From assembly GCA_003427395.1 (NCBI GenBank), contig BFEA01000071.1:1325389-1371264 (forward strand): a stretch of DNA of 45,876 nt, given 5' to 3'. Origin of the DNA: Chara braunii. Taxonomy: Eukaryota > Streptophyta > Charophyceae > Charales > Characeae. Under the pieces are notes generated by a model that saw only the letters and a program-made list of their open reading frames with translations, made no database searches and was not told where the DNA came from. Shown here piece by piece: positions 11,346 to 22,117 of the stretch; the stretch's first letter is position 1; every line of letters begins with the position of its first letter. A program made the position numbers and the translations under genes.

Positions 11346-11430
11346 TATGTTCGCACAGCCGCAGTAGGCCGGCAGTATTGGTGTTTTGGACGGCGGTTGG
11401 AGTGTTGTGTGGGTTTGGAGGTGCTCCAGG

Positions 11431-11592
11431 GGCCAAGTCCCACTAGCAGCGCTGAGCTACCCCAACGCCTGAATCTGGACATGTTTGTGGAGACGTTCAG
11501 ATCAGGAAACTCAACACCAGTTCTGCACATCTCCGCAAAAGCGTCCACATTCGGGCGTTGAGGTAGCTCAACGCTGCTAATGGGACTTGGCC
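11431..11592. mobile_element. Foldback/MITE element, copy 1, with 5-bp target duplication
   Basis: The terminal inverted repeats are GGCCAAGTCCCACTAGCAGC and its near complement ending TGGGACTTGGCC. The arms stay complementary for about 60 bases (gagctaccccaacgcc against ggcgttgaggtagctc). CCAGG sits directly before the left end and directly after the right end, as expected for a 5-bp target-site duplication. No coding capacity. Confidence 0.75.
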
Positions 11593-11629
11593 CCAGGGGT
11601 CGTTTAGACCCTGTTTGGCAGAAAGGTAA

Positions 11630-11748
11630 AACTACCGTCTTCCCCCGAACACAACGCCCCCTCATTTTGGCTGTATCTGGCCGGAATTATAGCTTGCATA
11701 CATTCATTTTTTAGGTTGCGTTATGTTCGGGGAAGACGGGAGTAGTTG
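11630..11748. mobile_element. Small foldback element
   Basis: The left arm (11630-11656, core cgtcttcccccgaacacaac) pairs with the right arm (11718-11748, core gttatgttcggggaagacg). The arms are about 28 bases with a short indel and the middle is AT-rich. The symmetry is clear, but no target duplication is evident. Confidence 0.55.
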
Positions 11749-11852
11749 TTCAATGGTAGGCAGAAGAGCAGAGAGCTCGATTGAAATCAGAACGAGTAGG
11801 GTACAGTGTCCTTCTCTGAAGCTGGGCATTAGCCTGGTGACTGGTCACCTCA

Positions 11853-12018
11853 GGGGCCAAGTCCCACTAGCAGCGTTTAACTACCTCAACACTTGAATCT
11901 GGACGTGTTTGTGGAGATGTGCAGTTCAGGAAACTCAACACCGTTTCTGCACATCTCCCCAGAAGCGTCTAGATTCAAGAGTTGAGGTAGCTCAACGCTG
12001 TTTGTGAGAAATTCCCGG
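11853..12018. mobile_element. Foldback/MITE element, copy 2 of the GGCCAAGTCCC family
   Basis: The left arm repeats GGCCAAGTCCCACTAGCAGC of the copy at 11431. The internal sequence (aatctggacgtgtttgtgg, and ttcaggaaactcaacacc) is also shared. The right arm keeps gaggtagctcaacgctg but its outer end is degenerate. CCTCA at 11848-11852 and 12019-12023 may be the target duplication. The LINE at 12062 starts about 40 bases downstream. Confidence 0.65.
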
Positions 12019-12061
12019 CCTCAAAAGTTTTTGGTAATGGAATAATTCAACTTTTCCTCCC

Positions 12062-15000
12062 CCCCCAAAAAAAAGAGAAAAGCAGGGCCCGGATTATTAT
12101 GCTGCAAGAAACAAAATTAGATGCGGACAGAATACAGGAACTGGGTACATGGTGGTCGGGCCCCCAGGTATGGTCCCCCGCTGTGGGAACCAAGGGGGGA
12201 GTGACCATCCTGATACACAGTTCCTTAAGTATCAATATTTTCGAAATTGAAACCGACAATGAAGGCAGGTGGGCGAAGCTCTCTCTGACAGTAAACAACA
12301 AAAAATGGTGCATAGTCCCAGTGTATACACCTGCTGATCACGTGTCCAAAATCAGTTTCTTTCAGTCATTAAGCGCAGTCATCCCCAACACCGAGTACCT
12401 ATTGGTAGGGGGCGACTGAAACACTGTTCTCAATGAATCAATGGACTCTTCATCTCCCTTATCTCATCCTGCGGAATCAGTCGCCCTCAACGAACTGTTA
12501 TTAGAACACAATCTGTTTGACCCATATCGTCAGCTATTTCTCACTCAAAAAGTATACTCGTGGTTTTCTTCTAATCACCAGAATAATAATGACCAGAATA
12601 ACTCACCAGTAGTTCGCCGCAGGTTGGACGTTATCCTAGTTACTGAGGGGGTCATACCCCTGGTAACCAAAGCGAAAATTACCCCGCACCCCCTCTCAGA
12701 TCACAAGCCTGCGTCCATCGTGGTGGCCATGGGAGTGAATCTCGAGAAGGGGAGGGGTACGTTCAAACTAAATATGCAGGTCATGGACGAGTCTCAAATG
12801 GTCGAATGGGTGTGGAGTTTCTGGGAGGAATGGAGAGGTTCCTCATCCCGCTACCAGAACCCGGGAGAATGGCTGGATAAGGGTCTGCATTTCATGTCGG
12901 CCCTCCTCCAAACAATCTCAAGGATCAAAGCAGTTAATCGTAAATATGAGGAAATTAAATTACAACGAAACATTGAGAAAGCAGAAGGAATCTGGGATTT
13001 TGTTCCCTCACAGACCGTCATTGGCTCATGTGTAGATCCATTTGGATGCAAGAATGGCAAGACCTCCAAATAGGAAGACATGAATCATGGGCCAAGTTCA
13101 GATGTATTGATAATATTCTACTCAAAGACCGAATGAACACAGCCACATTTGCAGTAAAAAAGGAGGACAACAAATCCAATATGATAATTGAAATGTCCCA
13201 CCCAATGGATTCCACACACCAAAAGGCACGTGACTCAGCAAACATAAGCAACTATGTAAAACTTTTTTATGAAAAACTGCTAACTTCGGAAAAGGATTCA
13301 GAGGAACCCTTGGTCCCCCCCGATATGGAACACATGCTATGGGAATCAACCAACAAAATACTATCTACTCTGGAAGAAGAAAACCTAGACCAACCAATCA
13401 CATGGACTGAACTCACGGTTGCTATGAAAAGTATGGCCAGGGGTAAGTGCCCTGGACCAGACGGCTTCCCCGTTGAGTTCTACGAGAAATTTTGGTCCCT
13501 ATTGGGCCCAGATTTACTAAGGGTATTCAACAACGTATTGAACGGTAATCGGCTGGGCAGACGCACCATCGAAGGAGTGATTACATTGTTGTATAAGAAA
13601 GGAGATAGATCGGATGTCAGGAACTATCGTCCAATATCACTTCTCAACGTGGCAGGGAAAATTCTGGCCAAAACCATGGCGAGACGCCTCTCCCCATTCA
13701 TGACCAGACTGGTCGCTCCTGAACAGTCTGGTTTTGTTCCAGGGAGATTGGTGTTAGACAATGTTATGGTAATAACACAAGCCATCGATCTTATTAAGCT
13801 AACCCAGTCAAATACTGCTATAATTCTGATCGACTTTGAAAAAGCTTACGACCGAGTTAATTGGAGATTTATCCAGTCAGTTTTGGAAAAGGTGGGTATA
13901 GGACGCAATTTCCAAAAGTGGGTTAATGTCCTATACCAAGGCTCCCACGGGAGAGTTGTGGTAAATGGGTTCATCTCTGACCCCTTCACAGTCTCGCGGT
14001 CTCTTTGGCAAGGATGCCCCCTTGCACCTTCCTTATTTGTTATCCAAATGGAAATCCTCCTAAATATGATAAGATCACACGGACACTACAAAGGACTGAG
14101 AGTGTCACCACAGTACGAGCTCAAAGTCTCTGCGCTGGCAGACGATTTCTCTGCAGTCTCGTAGAACTCGATCTCCTCCCTCTCTGCCCTCAGAGAATGC
14201 CTAACAATGTACGAAACGACATCAGAAATGAAGATTAGCTGGAACAAATTTATGGCCCTGACACCTAATGATACCCCCCTAGCCAAGGACCTGGGTATTC
14301 AGACCAAGGCTAGTGCGGAATCAGAAAGATACTTGGGCATATCGGTCTCTTTTAGTGATTGCATTAAAGAACAGTGAAGCATAATTGAAAACCGCATCAG
14401 GGACGCTTGCTCCAAGATGTCAAAAAGTTGCCACCTATCTCTCTTTGGAAGAGCATTGGTGGCAAACGCTGCCATCCTCTCAACCAGCTGGTATATATTA
14501 TCCTTCAGGCACCTCCCTGCCTCCTCTGCTCAACTAATTAGACAGCTTCTCACTAAATATCTGTGGAAAGGGGATTCTAGCGTCCCATCTTGTATTAACA
14601 AGGTTGCTTGGTGGAAAATAACAGAGAAAAGAGCCCCGGGGGGCCTGGGCATACTCGATCTAGAAAAACAGAACGACGCGCTCCTAGCAAAATGACCAGT
14701 GAGATTACTGACATCAAGGAATACTCAACCATGGATGGTACTAGCCCAAGCCCTTCTTGCACAGGAATGGGGACTGAGTGACCCTCGCGCAGTTTGGCAA
14801 GCTCTGCTCATGCACTCATTCGCAACATCTACTAAGATTAGCACGCGGCAGCCTATTCTGAGGGCTTGGAGTAGGATACTACCCTACACAGTCCTCAAGC
14901 CCTCTAACAAGAGAGAAATTTTAGACTCGTGCCTGTTTGAAAACTCGTTGATCACTAACTCTTCAAACCTCCCTTTCTCTGTTACTAACAAAACTGGCAA

Positions 15001-16470
15001 TTTCGGTCGGAGATGGATGAAAAGAGGCATCTGGTTACTCCGTCACATAATGGACGAGACCACAGGGGACTGGATCCCGTTGGAAGACATGAGAATCAAG
15101 CTGAGAGGTTTGCGCAATATTGAGGAACAAAGAACACAGTTGATGCAGGCCATTCCCCAGGAATGGGTCACAATAGGCAGAAGCCCTCCACAAGAGAAAA
15201 GTCCAGGATCATGGTGGGTCAAAAGGAATAACCAGTCCAGCCTTCTCCATGTGGAAGCAGTTACAGACCAGCAACTCCTCGCTTCATCATGGAAGCCAGG
15301 GAAGAAGTACCTCGTCAAAGATCAAGATAAAATCCCCATGCAGGGGGATGACGACTGGCAAGAGATCGGTGTCCTTGTTAAAGAACACAACGACAGCAAG
15401 AGGTTTGTTGTCCTCATGGACGGCCAGCCTCGTGAAGCATGGAAGATTGATGTCCAGAAGGTGGGTTGGGTTCATTCGGACGAATCTGCCCTGACATCAG
15501 TAACCACGATCTCAGAGTATAGTGCAAAGACAGGATACACACTGAGATCAAATGCCACCACTCTGAAAATGAACATCCTGAGCTCATGGAGGAAAAAGGA
15601 AGCGACGTCTTCGCTTCCAAACCTCAATATCCAATGGGTGACATCATTCATAGTGCTGCTAATGAATACCCTGGAAGGGAAACTGAGTGGCCTACAATGG
15701 CTGCATCTTCATTCCAGTGTCCCCACTGCTTCCTGGTGTTCTCAGAGAGGCATGCAGGTTGACCCTCTCTGCGATGTTTGCCCCCAGGAGTCCCTAGAAG
15801 ACATAGCACACCTCTGGTGGGAATGTGTGGTCGCTAGGGGCTTCTGGGAGTGGCTCAGCAGGATGTGGTGCTTTGCATACGGTCCGGAAACAATATGGAC
15901 CAAAGAGTTCATTTTGATGGGGAACTCTGCAAAAGACGCCAAGATGGTAATAGCCAACAAGTTCAGAGTCACAGGTTTCTGGATACTGTGGCTGGCTAGG
16001 AGAGAGAGACGATTTAATAGGGTACAATGGTGCCATTCAACAGTCAATAACAAGTTCAAATTCGCAATAAGGAACCTCATTGCGGCTGAATGGAGGAAAG
16101 CCAAGCTCTCTGACGTCCTCTATCAAAAGGCAAAAGTTAGAATGGAAACAGATTGGGGTAAACCATTTAAATGGATTACTTTTTCAGAGAATGGCAGGAT
16201 AGTAATTTCCAAGCATCTATGGGACGAGGCCACGGAACTTATCATATAGATAAGATCCAGTTGAATGGGACACTGGATCTGTAATTTTTCCTGCAGGCGC
16301 AGTTTATTTCCAGTTGCATCCTTTTTTCCTAGCTTGCGACCTTGGGACGCTGGACCGGGTTTCCAGCACACGCCTATACTGGGTAAAGGCCCCAGAGTTT
16401 CTTCCGCGTTGAGATGTCGAGGGATTCCCGGCCTCGGTTTACTTGTTGTGTGAATATATTGCAAGCTATT

Positions 16471-16504
<34 letters not shown>
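12062..16504 (+). mobile_element. Near-complete L1-type LINE (5'-truncated) with 3' UTR and poly(A)
   Basis: This is a non-LTR retrotransposon with endonuclease, reverse transcriptase and C-terminal zinc domain in order. It is followed by a ~220-bp 3' UTR and a 33-base poly(A) run (16472-16504). The 5' end cuts into the endonuclease domain and there is no ORF1, so the copy is 5'-truncated. The 3' UTR contains a hairpin (gggacgctgga...tttccagc, 16351-16378) shared with several short elements in this window. I found no convincing target duplication. The copy cannot be autonomous because ORF2 is interrupted. Confidence 0.9.
12084..16249 (+). pseudogene. LINE ORF2 polyprotein (endonuclease-RT-zinc finger), interrupted
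   Basis: The endonuclease shows IIMLQETKLD (catalytic Glu), VYTPADH, GGD-stop-N, RRLDVILV and the catalytic His in LSDHKP. The RT shows NYRPISLLN, PEQSGFVPGR, LIDFEKAYDRVNW, LWQGCPLAPSLF and the catalytic ALADD at 14132-14146. The C-terminal zinc motif is CDVCPQE...HLWWEC, and the end is at 16249. Breaks are TGA 12417-12419, a frameshift near 13010-13030, TAG 14162-14164, TGA 14375-14377 and TGA 14693-14695. Two of the TGA codons fall where conserved motifs or the sister copy have Trp (GGDWN and LLAKW), and the third is also inferred to be Trp. This is normally a cytoplasmic RNP protein that nicks DNA and primes reverse transcription at the target. This copy is inactive. Confidence 0.9.
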
Positions 16505-16505
<1 letters not shown>

Positions 16506-17149
16506 ATATAAAGAGTTGGTTTGTTCTGTGAAAAGAAAGGTCCATTATAGTTATTATAAGAATAGTTAGCACGAGGAATAGCGGGAAATTCAATACCAAT
16601 GGTTGGACGAGACGAGAGACCCGGTGAAGAGCAAACTAGAGTTTTATCCATTGGGTGCGTGGTGGGAAACCCGTCTAGGCAACAAAGGCTCTTCACAGCG
16701 TGACTGGATAGTGACGATGGGAGGGTAACCCTACAGCCTTCTTCTTGCTTAGCTCCTGTTCTCTGAGTTTATAGGTAGCGAGTATATGTTCGTTCTTAGT
16801 TTTTCGAAGCTTCAAGTGCTAGGGTATGCGTGTAGCGGTTTAGGATATTTTAGGGTAATACAGTATAATTTTTCGTGTTCCCCCTTGTGCATTTTCGAGA
16901 GCTGCAGATTATAATGGGCTGCTCTCTGGTCTTTGCCAATAGTGGTTCGATCTTAGAAGCACGCCGGCGTTTTCCTGTGCAGCAAGGATATTGCAATTTT
17001 TTTTTTTTATTATTATTATTTTTTTATGAAAGATATTGCATTTTAGTTTGAAGGAGTGGAGAGCTTCTGTTATGATTAGTCCAGCCACCGTTTTTTCTGT
17101 GCTTCAAGGCTACTTTGAGAAGTTCTTCTACCTTTGGAGGCTGAGTGGT
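16505..17149. other. Unassigned spacer after the LINE
   Basis: No gene or RNA recognised. Contains T-rich runs near 16997-17030. Confidence 0.4.
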
Positions 17150-17257
17150 CTTGGGACGCTGGCCCCGGTTTCCAGCAGGTTTTTCCTTTCCTTGGTAACA
17201 CCGGGTAGAACTGCCTCGACCACTTCTGTTTTGAAATATTAGAAAAAAAAAAAAAAG
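17150..17257 (+). mobile_element. Short SINE-like or LINE 3'-end fragment with poly(A)
   Basis: It carries the same hairpin as the 3' UTR of the large LINE (gggacgctggccccggtttc, then cagca), then about 65 unique bases and an A-rich tail at 17243-17256. It is either a severely 5'-truncated LINE or a SINE using the LINE 3' end. Confidence 0.55.
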
Positions 17258-17524
17258 AAGAAGAAAGTTTTCGTTTTTTTCTGTTGCCGTTTAATTTTAT
17301 AGCTTCAAAAAATGAACAACAACAGTATACAGGATAGGCAACCTACCAAACAAAGACAGTGGGCGTCGCCTTGTGTTTTCGTATTCTTTTGGAGAGAAAA
17401 GTGGTTGTGGTACGGTAGATTAAGCGGAATTTTGATAGTTTGGAGTTGGTTTGTTCTAAAGTTGGTTGTAAGCTAGATCATTGTAGGCTGGATAAGTAAT
17501 TTGGTCTGTCTCTTGGTTTCCGAA

Positions 17525-17579
17525 GGATTGGTTCGGGTCCCTCTTGCTGGTCCCGTGAAAAGCTTAAGCTGGGTAAGGC
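17525..17579 (+). mobile_element. Partial LINE/SINE 3'-end motif cut by the gap
   Basis: The words ggttcgggtccc, tgctggtcccg and aagctgggtaaggc match the complement of the 3' UTR of the minus-strand LINE at 8386. The match runs directly into the gap. Confidence 0.4.
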
Positions 17580-18369
17580 NNNNNNNNNNNNNNNNNNNNN
17601 NNNNNNNNNNNNNNNNNNNNNNNNNNNNNNNNNNNNNNNNNNNNNNNNNNNNNNNNNNNNNNNNNNNNNNNNNNNNNNNNNNNNNNNNNNNNNNNNNNNN
17701 NNNNNNNNNNNNNNNNNNNNNNNNNNNNNNNNNNNNNNNNNNNNNNNNNNNNNNNNNNNNNNNNNNNNNNNNNNNNNNNNNNNNNNNNNNNNNNNNNNNN
17801 NNNNNNNNNNNNNNNNNNNNNNNNNNNNNNNNNNNNNNNNNNNNNNNNNNNNNNNNNNNNNNNNNNNNNNNNNNNNNNNNNNNNNNNNNNNNNNNNNNNN
17901 NNNNNNNNNNNNNNNNNNNNNNNNNNNNNNNNNNNNNNNNNNNNNNNNNNNNNNNNNNNNNNNNNNNNNNNNNNNNNNNNNNNNNNNNNNNNNNNNNNNN
18001 NNNNNNNNNNNNNNNNNNNNNNNNNNNNNNNNNNNNNNNNNNNNNNNNNNNNNNNNNNNNNNNNNNNNNNNNNNNNNNNNNNNNNNNNNNNNNNNNNNNN
18101 NNNNNNNNNNNNNNNNNNNNNNNNNNNNNNNNNNNNNNNNNNNNNNNNNNNNNNNNNNNNNNNNNNNNNNNNNNNNNNNNNNNNNNNNNNNNNNNNNNNN
18201 NNNNNNNNNNNNNNNNNNNNNNNNNNNNNNNNNNNNNNNNNNNNNNNNNNNNNNNNNNNNNNNNNNNNNNNNNNNNNNNNNNNNNNNNNNNNNNNNNNNN
18301 NNNNNNNNNNNNNNNNNNNNNNNNNNNNNNNNNNNNNNNNNNNNNNNNNNNNNNNNNNNNNNNNNNNNN
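17580..18369. other. Assembly gap (790 Ns)
   Basis: Run of N. Its right edge is a (CT)n repeat. Frames shown as open across it are meaningless. Confidence 1.
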
Positions 18370-18427
<58 letters not shown>

Positions 18428-18437
18428 GTGTGTGTGT
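18370..18437. repeat. (CT)n followed by (GT)n microsatellite
   Basis: About 25 CT units lead out of the gap, then TCTCTCTG and a short GT run. Confidence 0.95.
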
Positions 18438-19103
18438 GGGTCGTTGGCTCGTCGATGAGCAGTGTTAGTCCGTGAAGAACGTACACGGATTATCCAGGGG
18501 TCCAGTGGATTGTCGGGGAGATAGAAGAGATGGGGTTGGGCTATGAGATGTTAACCGACGGTTCGGCTTCGAGTTTTACCCGCGTTTGCAGGACAGGTAG
18601 GTGGGTTCTGTTGAAGAAATGCAAATTTGAATTTTGAGGGGGGAAAATGGTCGGTAGTTGTGGTAGGTGGAAGGGTGGGAAGTTTGGGAGGAGAGGTTTG
18701 GTAGATGCTCAAATGAAAATGAATATGGCGAGTCCAGAAACTCTGGCTGCTTCGCTGACAGCAATCGCAATCAGGGGCAACAAGCGACTGGTTCAGAAGC
18801 AAACGGAGCTCATGTACTGGTCGGGGTCAGGGTTTATGAACTCGCCTTTCTCTCGGGGTTCCGGGCTTGTACCTCTCGTCAATGCTTTCGGAAGTCACTG
18901 TGACAAGAAAAAAAAAAGGACGGCAACATTATCCTGAGTAAAAGACAAAAAGAGTGAGAGAACTACCACGCGTCTTTCTTACACAGGAGCTTCCACTCCT
19001 TCGCCCCCCAGGAAGAGCGCAGTGTGTTTGCCCACTGTCTTACGTGTCTGACGCGTGCCAGTTGCATGTGCATCCATACGGGGTACATGTACGTCTTTGC
19101 GCG

Positions 19104-19106
<3 letters not shown>
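18438..19106. other. Unassigned; weak frames only
   Basis: Two overlapping plus-strand frames at 18647-18937 and 18667-18903 contain a short ordinary-looking stretch (ETLAASLTAIAIRGNKR), but they compete with each other and match no family I know. I do not call a gene. Confidence 0.3.

Positions 19107-19178
<72 letters not shown>
19107..19178. repeat. (GA)n microsatellite
   Basis: About 36 uninterrupted GA units. Confidence 0.95.
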
Positions 19179-19182
<4 letters not shown>

Positions 19183-19221
19183 CCTGATTGACGTCAGGGC
19201 CAGGGGACAAGATAATCCGTA

Positions 19222-19299
19222 GACTGTTCTTTGCAAGGGAGGGTTTTACGTTTCTCAGAGCAGACCCAGAAGACTGTTCTTTGCAAGGGCCGGCTTATG

Positions 19300-19330
<31 letters not shown>
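19222..19330. repeat. Short direct duplication followed by (CT)n
   Basis: agactgttctttgcaaggg occurs twice, about 49 bases apart (near 19221 and 19270). A (CT)n run follows at 19302-19330. Confidence 0.8.
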
Positions 19331-19331
<1 letters not shown>

Positions 19332-19579
19332 AACAAAGTTCCTGCGCTGACGTTTTCTTTTTGGTTATATTATCCGGTGTCGACAGCGCACGGGAGAACA
19401 ATCTGGAGAGGAAAAGGAGGAAGAAGTGGGGAACGCGAAGAAGAGGAAAAGAAATCTCAGAGTTCGTGGTCCTAGAATACGTGGTCCGCTCGCCCACCAT
19501 CGCTGAGGGATGGGAGAAAAACCGGTGAGTCTCCTGGCCCCATATCTCTGCGGTCTTTTCCTGCCCGGAAAACGTGCGT

Positions 19580-19727
19580 GTTTTTTTTTTTTTTTTTTTT
19601 TTTTTTTTGGATCGTGCGCTTTTTTTTTTAGTCTGCTGAACACGAGATTTCTGAGCTGGACAAAAAAAAACAAACAAACAAACAAACAAACAAACAAACA
19701 AACAAACAAACAAAAAAAAAAAAAAAA
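19580..19727. repeat. Poly(T) runs, (CAAA)n and poly(A)
   Basis: T runs at 19580-19608 and 19621-19629, then a (CAAA)n tract 19671-19713 ending in a poly(A) run. The arrangement could fold back (T run against A run). Confidence 0.85.
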
Positions 19728-19968
19728 CACGAGCTTTATACGCTGTGTTCTCGTTCGTGTTCTGAATCAAGTGTTTGACCATTGCTTTTCGTCTTTCATT
19801 CATTCATTCATTCCTTGGCTCTCCACGTTCTTCGCCGTCATTTATAGTTGGGAACGATTTCATTATTATTATTATTATATATATATTTTTTTGTTGGTGC
19901 ACGATGATTGCCCCATGCTGAGTCGGGTTTACTAGGCAGCTGTGAGGGCGAGGGAGGGTGGGAGCCTG

Positions 19969-20000
19969 CTCAACGATGCAAGTGGGACATGGCCCCAGGG
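19969..20000. mobile_element. Half copy of the GGCCAAGTCCC foldback family
   Basis: gctcaacgatgcaagtggga then catggccccagg matches the right end of the foldback element at 11431-11592, including the trailing ccagg. No left arm is found nearby, so this is a solo end or a heavily diverged copy. Confidence 0.45.
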
Positions 20001-20399
20001 TGTTGTAGAGGCCAGTTACTTGGCTCACATTTTTTTCTTCCTCCTCTCCTTCGGTTTCTTCCCAAAGACAGGGCCCGGGGGCGACTTTCAGGCATCAATC
20101 CAGGAGGGAGGTCCCACTACCTTAGCGACGGGATAGGATAAAAAAGGAGTTTGTGTGGCAGGAGAGCGACGACCCTGCAATGACTCGTGATCCCACGGTC
20201 AGTGTTATACACGAATTACCTGAAAAAAAACAAAGAGATCTCAGTCCCCTTCCTCTTCTCCTTAACACCGGGCATGCTCGTGCACAGATCCCACGGTCAG
20301 TGTGCTTTTCTCCTGTTTTCTCTGCGGTGTCTATTTCTTTTTTTTGTGCGTGCTTTTCTCATGTTTTCTCTGCCCAAAAGTCGATAATGAACCTGTCGT

Positions 20400-20541
20400 G
20401 CGGCTGCCACTCAGTGTCACACTGGACACGCCTTAGGCCTATATCCCGCTGCTTACGCGACCACGCGCCTGCGGCTGCCACTCAGTGTCACACTGGATAC
20501 GCCTCAGGCCTATATCCCGCTGCTTACGCGTCCACGCGCCA
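20400..20541. repeat. 71-bp tandem duplication
   Basis: Two copies of a unit starting gcggctgccactcagtgtca (20400 and 20471) differ at only a few bases. They directly precede the tRNA-like repeats. Confidence 0.85.
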
Positions 20542-20546
20542 GCTGA

Positions 20547-20835
20547 CCAGCCCCAACGAAGTAACTCATTCCGAGTTACTTCCTTCATCTGATTCCCGTT
20601 GAGATTCGAACTTGGGTCTGTTTATCAACCCGAGTTACAGTAACTTCGTTCATCTTATTCCGGCGGGATTCGAACTTGGGTCTGTTTATCAGCCCCAACG
20701 AAGTAACTCATTCCGAGTTACTTCGTTCATGTGATTCCCGTCCGGATTCGAACTTGGGTCTGTTTATCAACCCGAGTTACTTCGTTCATCTTATTCCCGT
20801 CGGGATTCGAACTCGGCTCTGTTTATCAACATTTA
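20547..20835 (-). repeat. Tandem tRNA B-box-like repeats (SINE-derived?)
   Basis: gattcgaac recurs at 20603, 20667, 20744 and 20803 with ~59-77 bp spacing. Each is followed by a ggtctgtttatca-like word. On the minus strand this reads gagttcgaatcc, which matches a tRNA T-loop/B-box. The links between copies carry ccgagttacttcgttcat or its complement. No A box and anticodon arm are seen in each unit, so these are not tRNA genes. A rearranged tRNA-derived SINE is the best reading. Confidence 0.6.
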
Positions 20836-21198
20836 GCTACATAGGCTGTTCTCTTGTTTTTCTCCCCGGGCCCTTAAAGATTGGACCATTTCTCGATTTA
20901 TGTGGGTCACCCTTTGGGACATCCATTAAAACTAGCATGGTCCGTAGGCTGGGTTGTCGATATATCTGCATGGCCATCAAAAGAAGAATGGCAAAAGAAA
21001 GGAAGAAAAATAAAGAATGGCCGACAGGTGCTCATGAACATCCATCTAGTAATCCTATCTCATGGGGGGAAGTCCATGACAACGCACTGGGCGCCCGATT
21101 TGGGTCGAAGTTTAGGTGAGGGGCGGCAGATGAAGGAGATTGAGGGCGGGGGAGTGTGGAGAGGGGAGTGCATACCGAAATGTTCACAGCCTGCCACA

Positions 21199-21412
21199 CA
21201 CACACACACACACTCACTCATTACTCGGCATGCACACCACCCACTCACATACATACACTCACTCGCCCGCCTGCTCACACACACACTCACTCACTTGCCC
21301 GCCTGCTCACACACAAACCCACTCACTCGCCCGCCAGCTCACACACAAACCCACTCACTCGCCCGCCTGCCTGCCTGCCTGCCCACCCACCCACGCACAC
21401 ACACACAAACAT
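21199..21412. repeat. (CA)n and 32-bp minisatellite
   Basis: A (CA)n run is followed by a 32-bp unit starting cactcactcgcccgcc at 21256, 21288, 21320 and 21352, then cctg and caca runs. The Thr/His/Ser-rich translations are repeat artefacts. Confidence 0.9.
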
Positions 21413-21851
21413 TAATATTAATATTTTGAAGTTCGCTGTTGACTGTTGTAAGGCGCGTTAGCCGAATTTCCCAGTCTCGAAATCGGGTATTATATTATGA
21501 AAGCTTTAGACGCAAGATGGGTTTGAAGCCACACAGAGATTTGAGAAACCCAACTGCCCAATGAGATAACCCTTGAGGCAGATTGGGTCCCTGTGCGATT
21601 TTGGGGACCGTTTTGTGTATCCCGTGTCAGGCAGCTGGCACGTCAGGATGTGTCTGTGTGTCCAAACCCTAACCTTGCAGAGTGGAAAACCTGCCGTATG
21701 GCAGAAATGGAAACTGTGTCGAATAGCTGCCGTGATGCATTTTGCAGCCAAAACGATTTTTAGTTTTTTTTCTAATATTTTTTCTAAAAAGATCACAACG
21801 AAATCTATGGACTCTGATTTTTCTATATTTTTTCTTATATTCTTCTGAGCT

Positions 21852-22117
21852 AGGCTACCAGCCGGGCCGCCCGGGCCCCGGGTTACCAGCCCGTGCAAGG
21901 ACAAGGGAAGGTCCCAGCAAAAAAAAAAAAATCCAAAAAATCTGAAAAAATACTATGTTATGTAGAAAAATAAACTAAACAACTTTTGCCTCAGGCTCAC
22001 ATCGCAATTCTTTACCGAATTTAAAATATAAAATAAAATTTTAATTTATTTTTTTTTTTTTTATCTTTTTGGCCTGGCCGGGCAAGTGACCCCAGGCCAC
22101 TCTGGTAGCCTAGCTTT
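21852..22117. mobile_element. Foldback element with 10-bp inverted ends inserted in the repeat array
   Basis: The ends are AGGCTACCAG and CTGGTAGCCT. GC-rich subterminal sequence lies beside each end and the core is AT-rich. TGAGCT lies directly before the element (21846-21851) and after it (22118-22123). Sister repeats have one uninterrupted TGAGCT there (cttctgagcttgaaaaatc). This supports a target-site duplication. No coding capacity. Confidence 0.7.

Noticed and set aside
12417-14695. UGA read as tryptophan (altered code) in the LINE
   Set aside because: A TAG stop and a frameshift are also present, TGG is used for Trp elsewhere in the same ORF, and the kinase gene ends normally. Decay is simpler.
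17473-18486. Open frames spanning the first gap
   Set aside because: Almost entirely Ns plus a CT repeat.
21156-21461. Thr/His/Ser-rich open frames
   Set aside because: Products of the CA repeat and 32-bp minisatellite.
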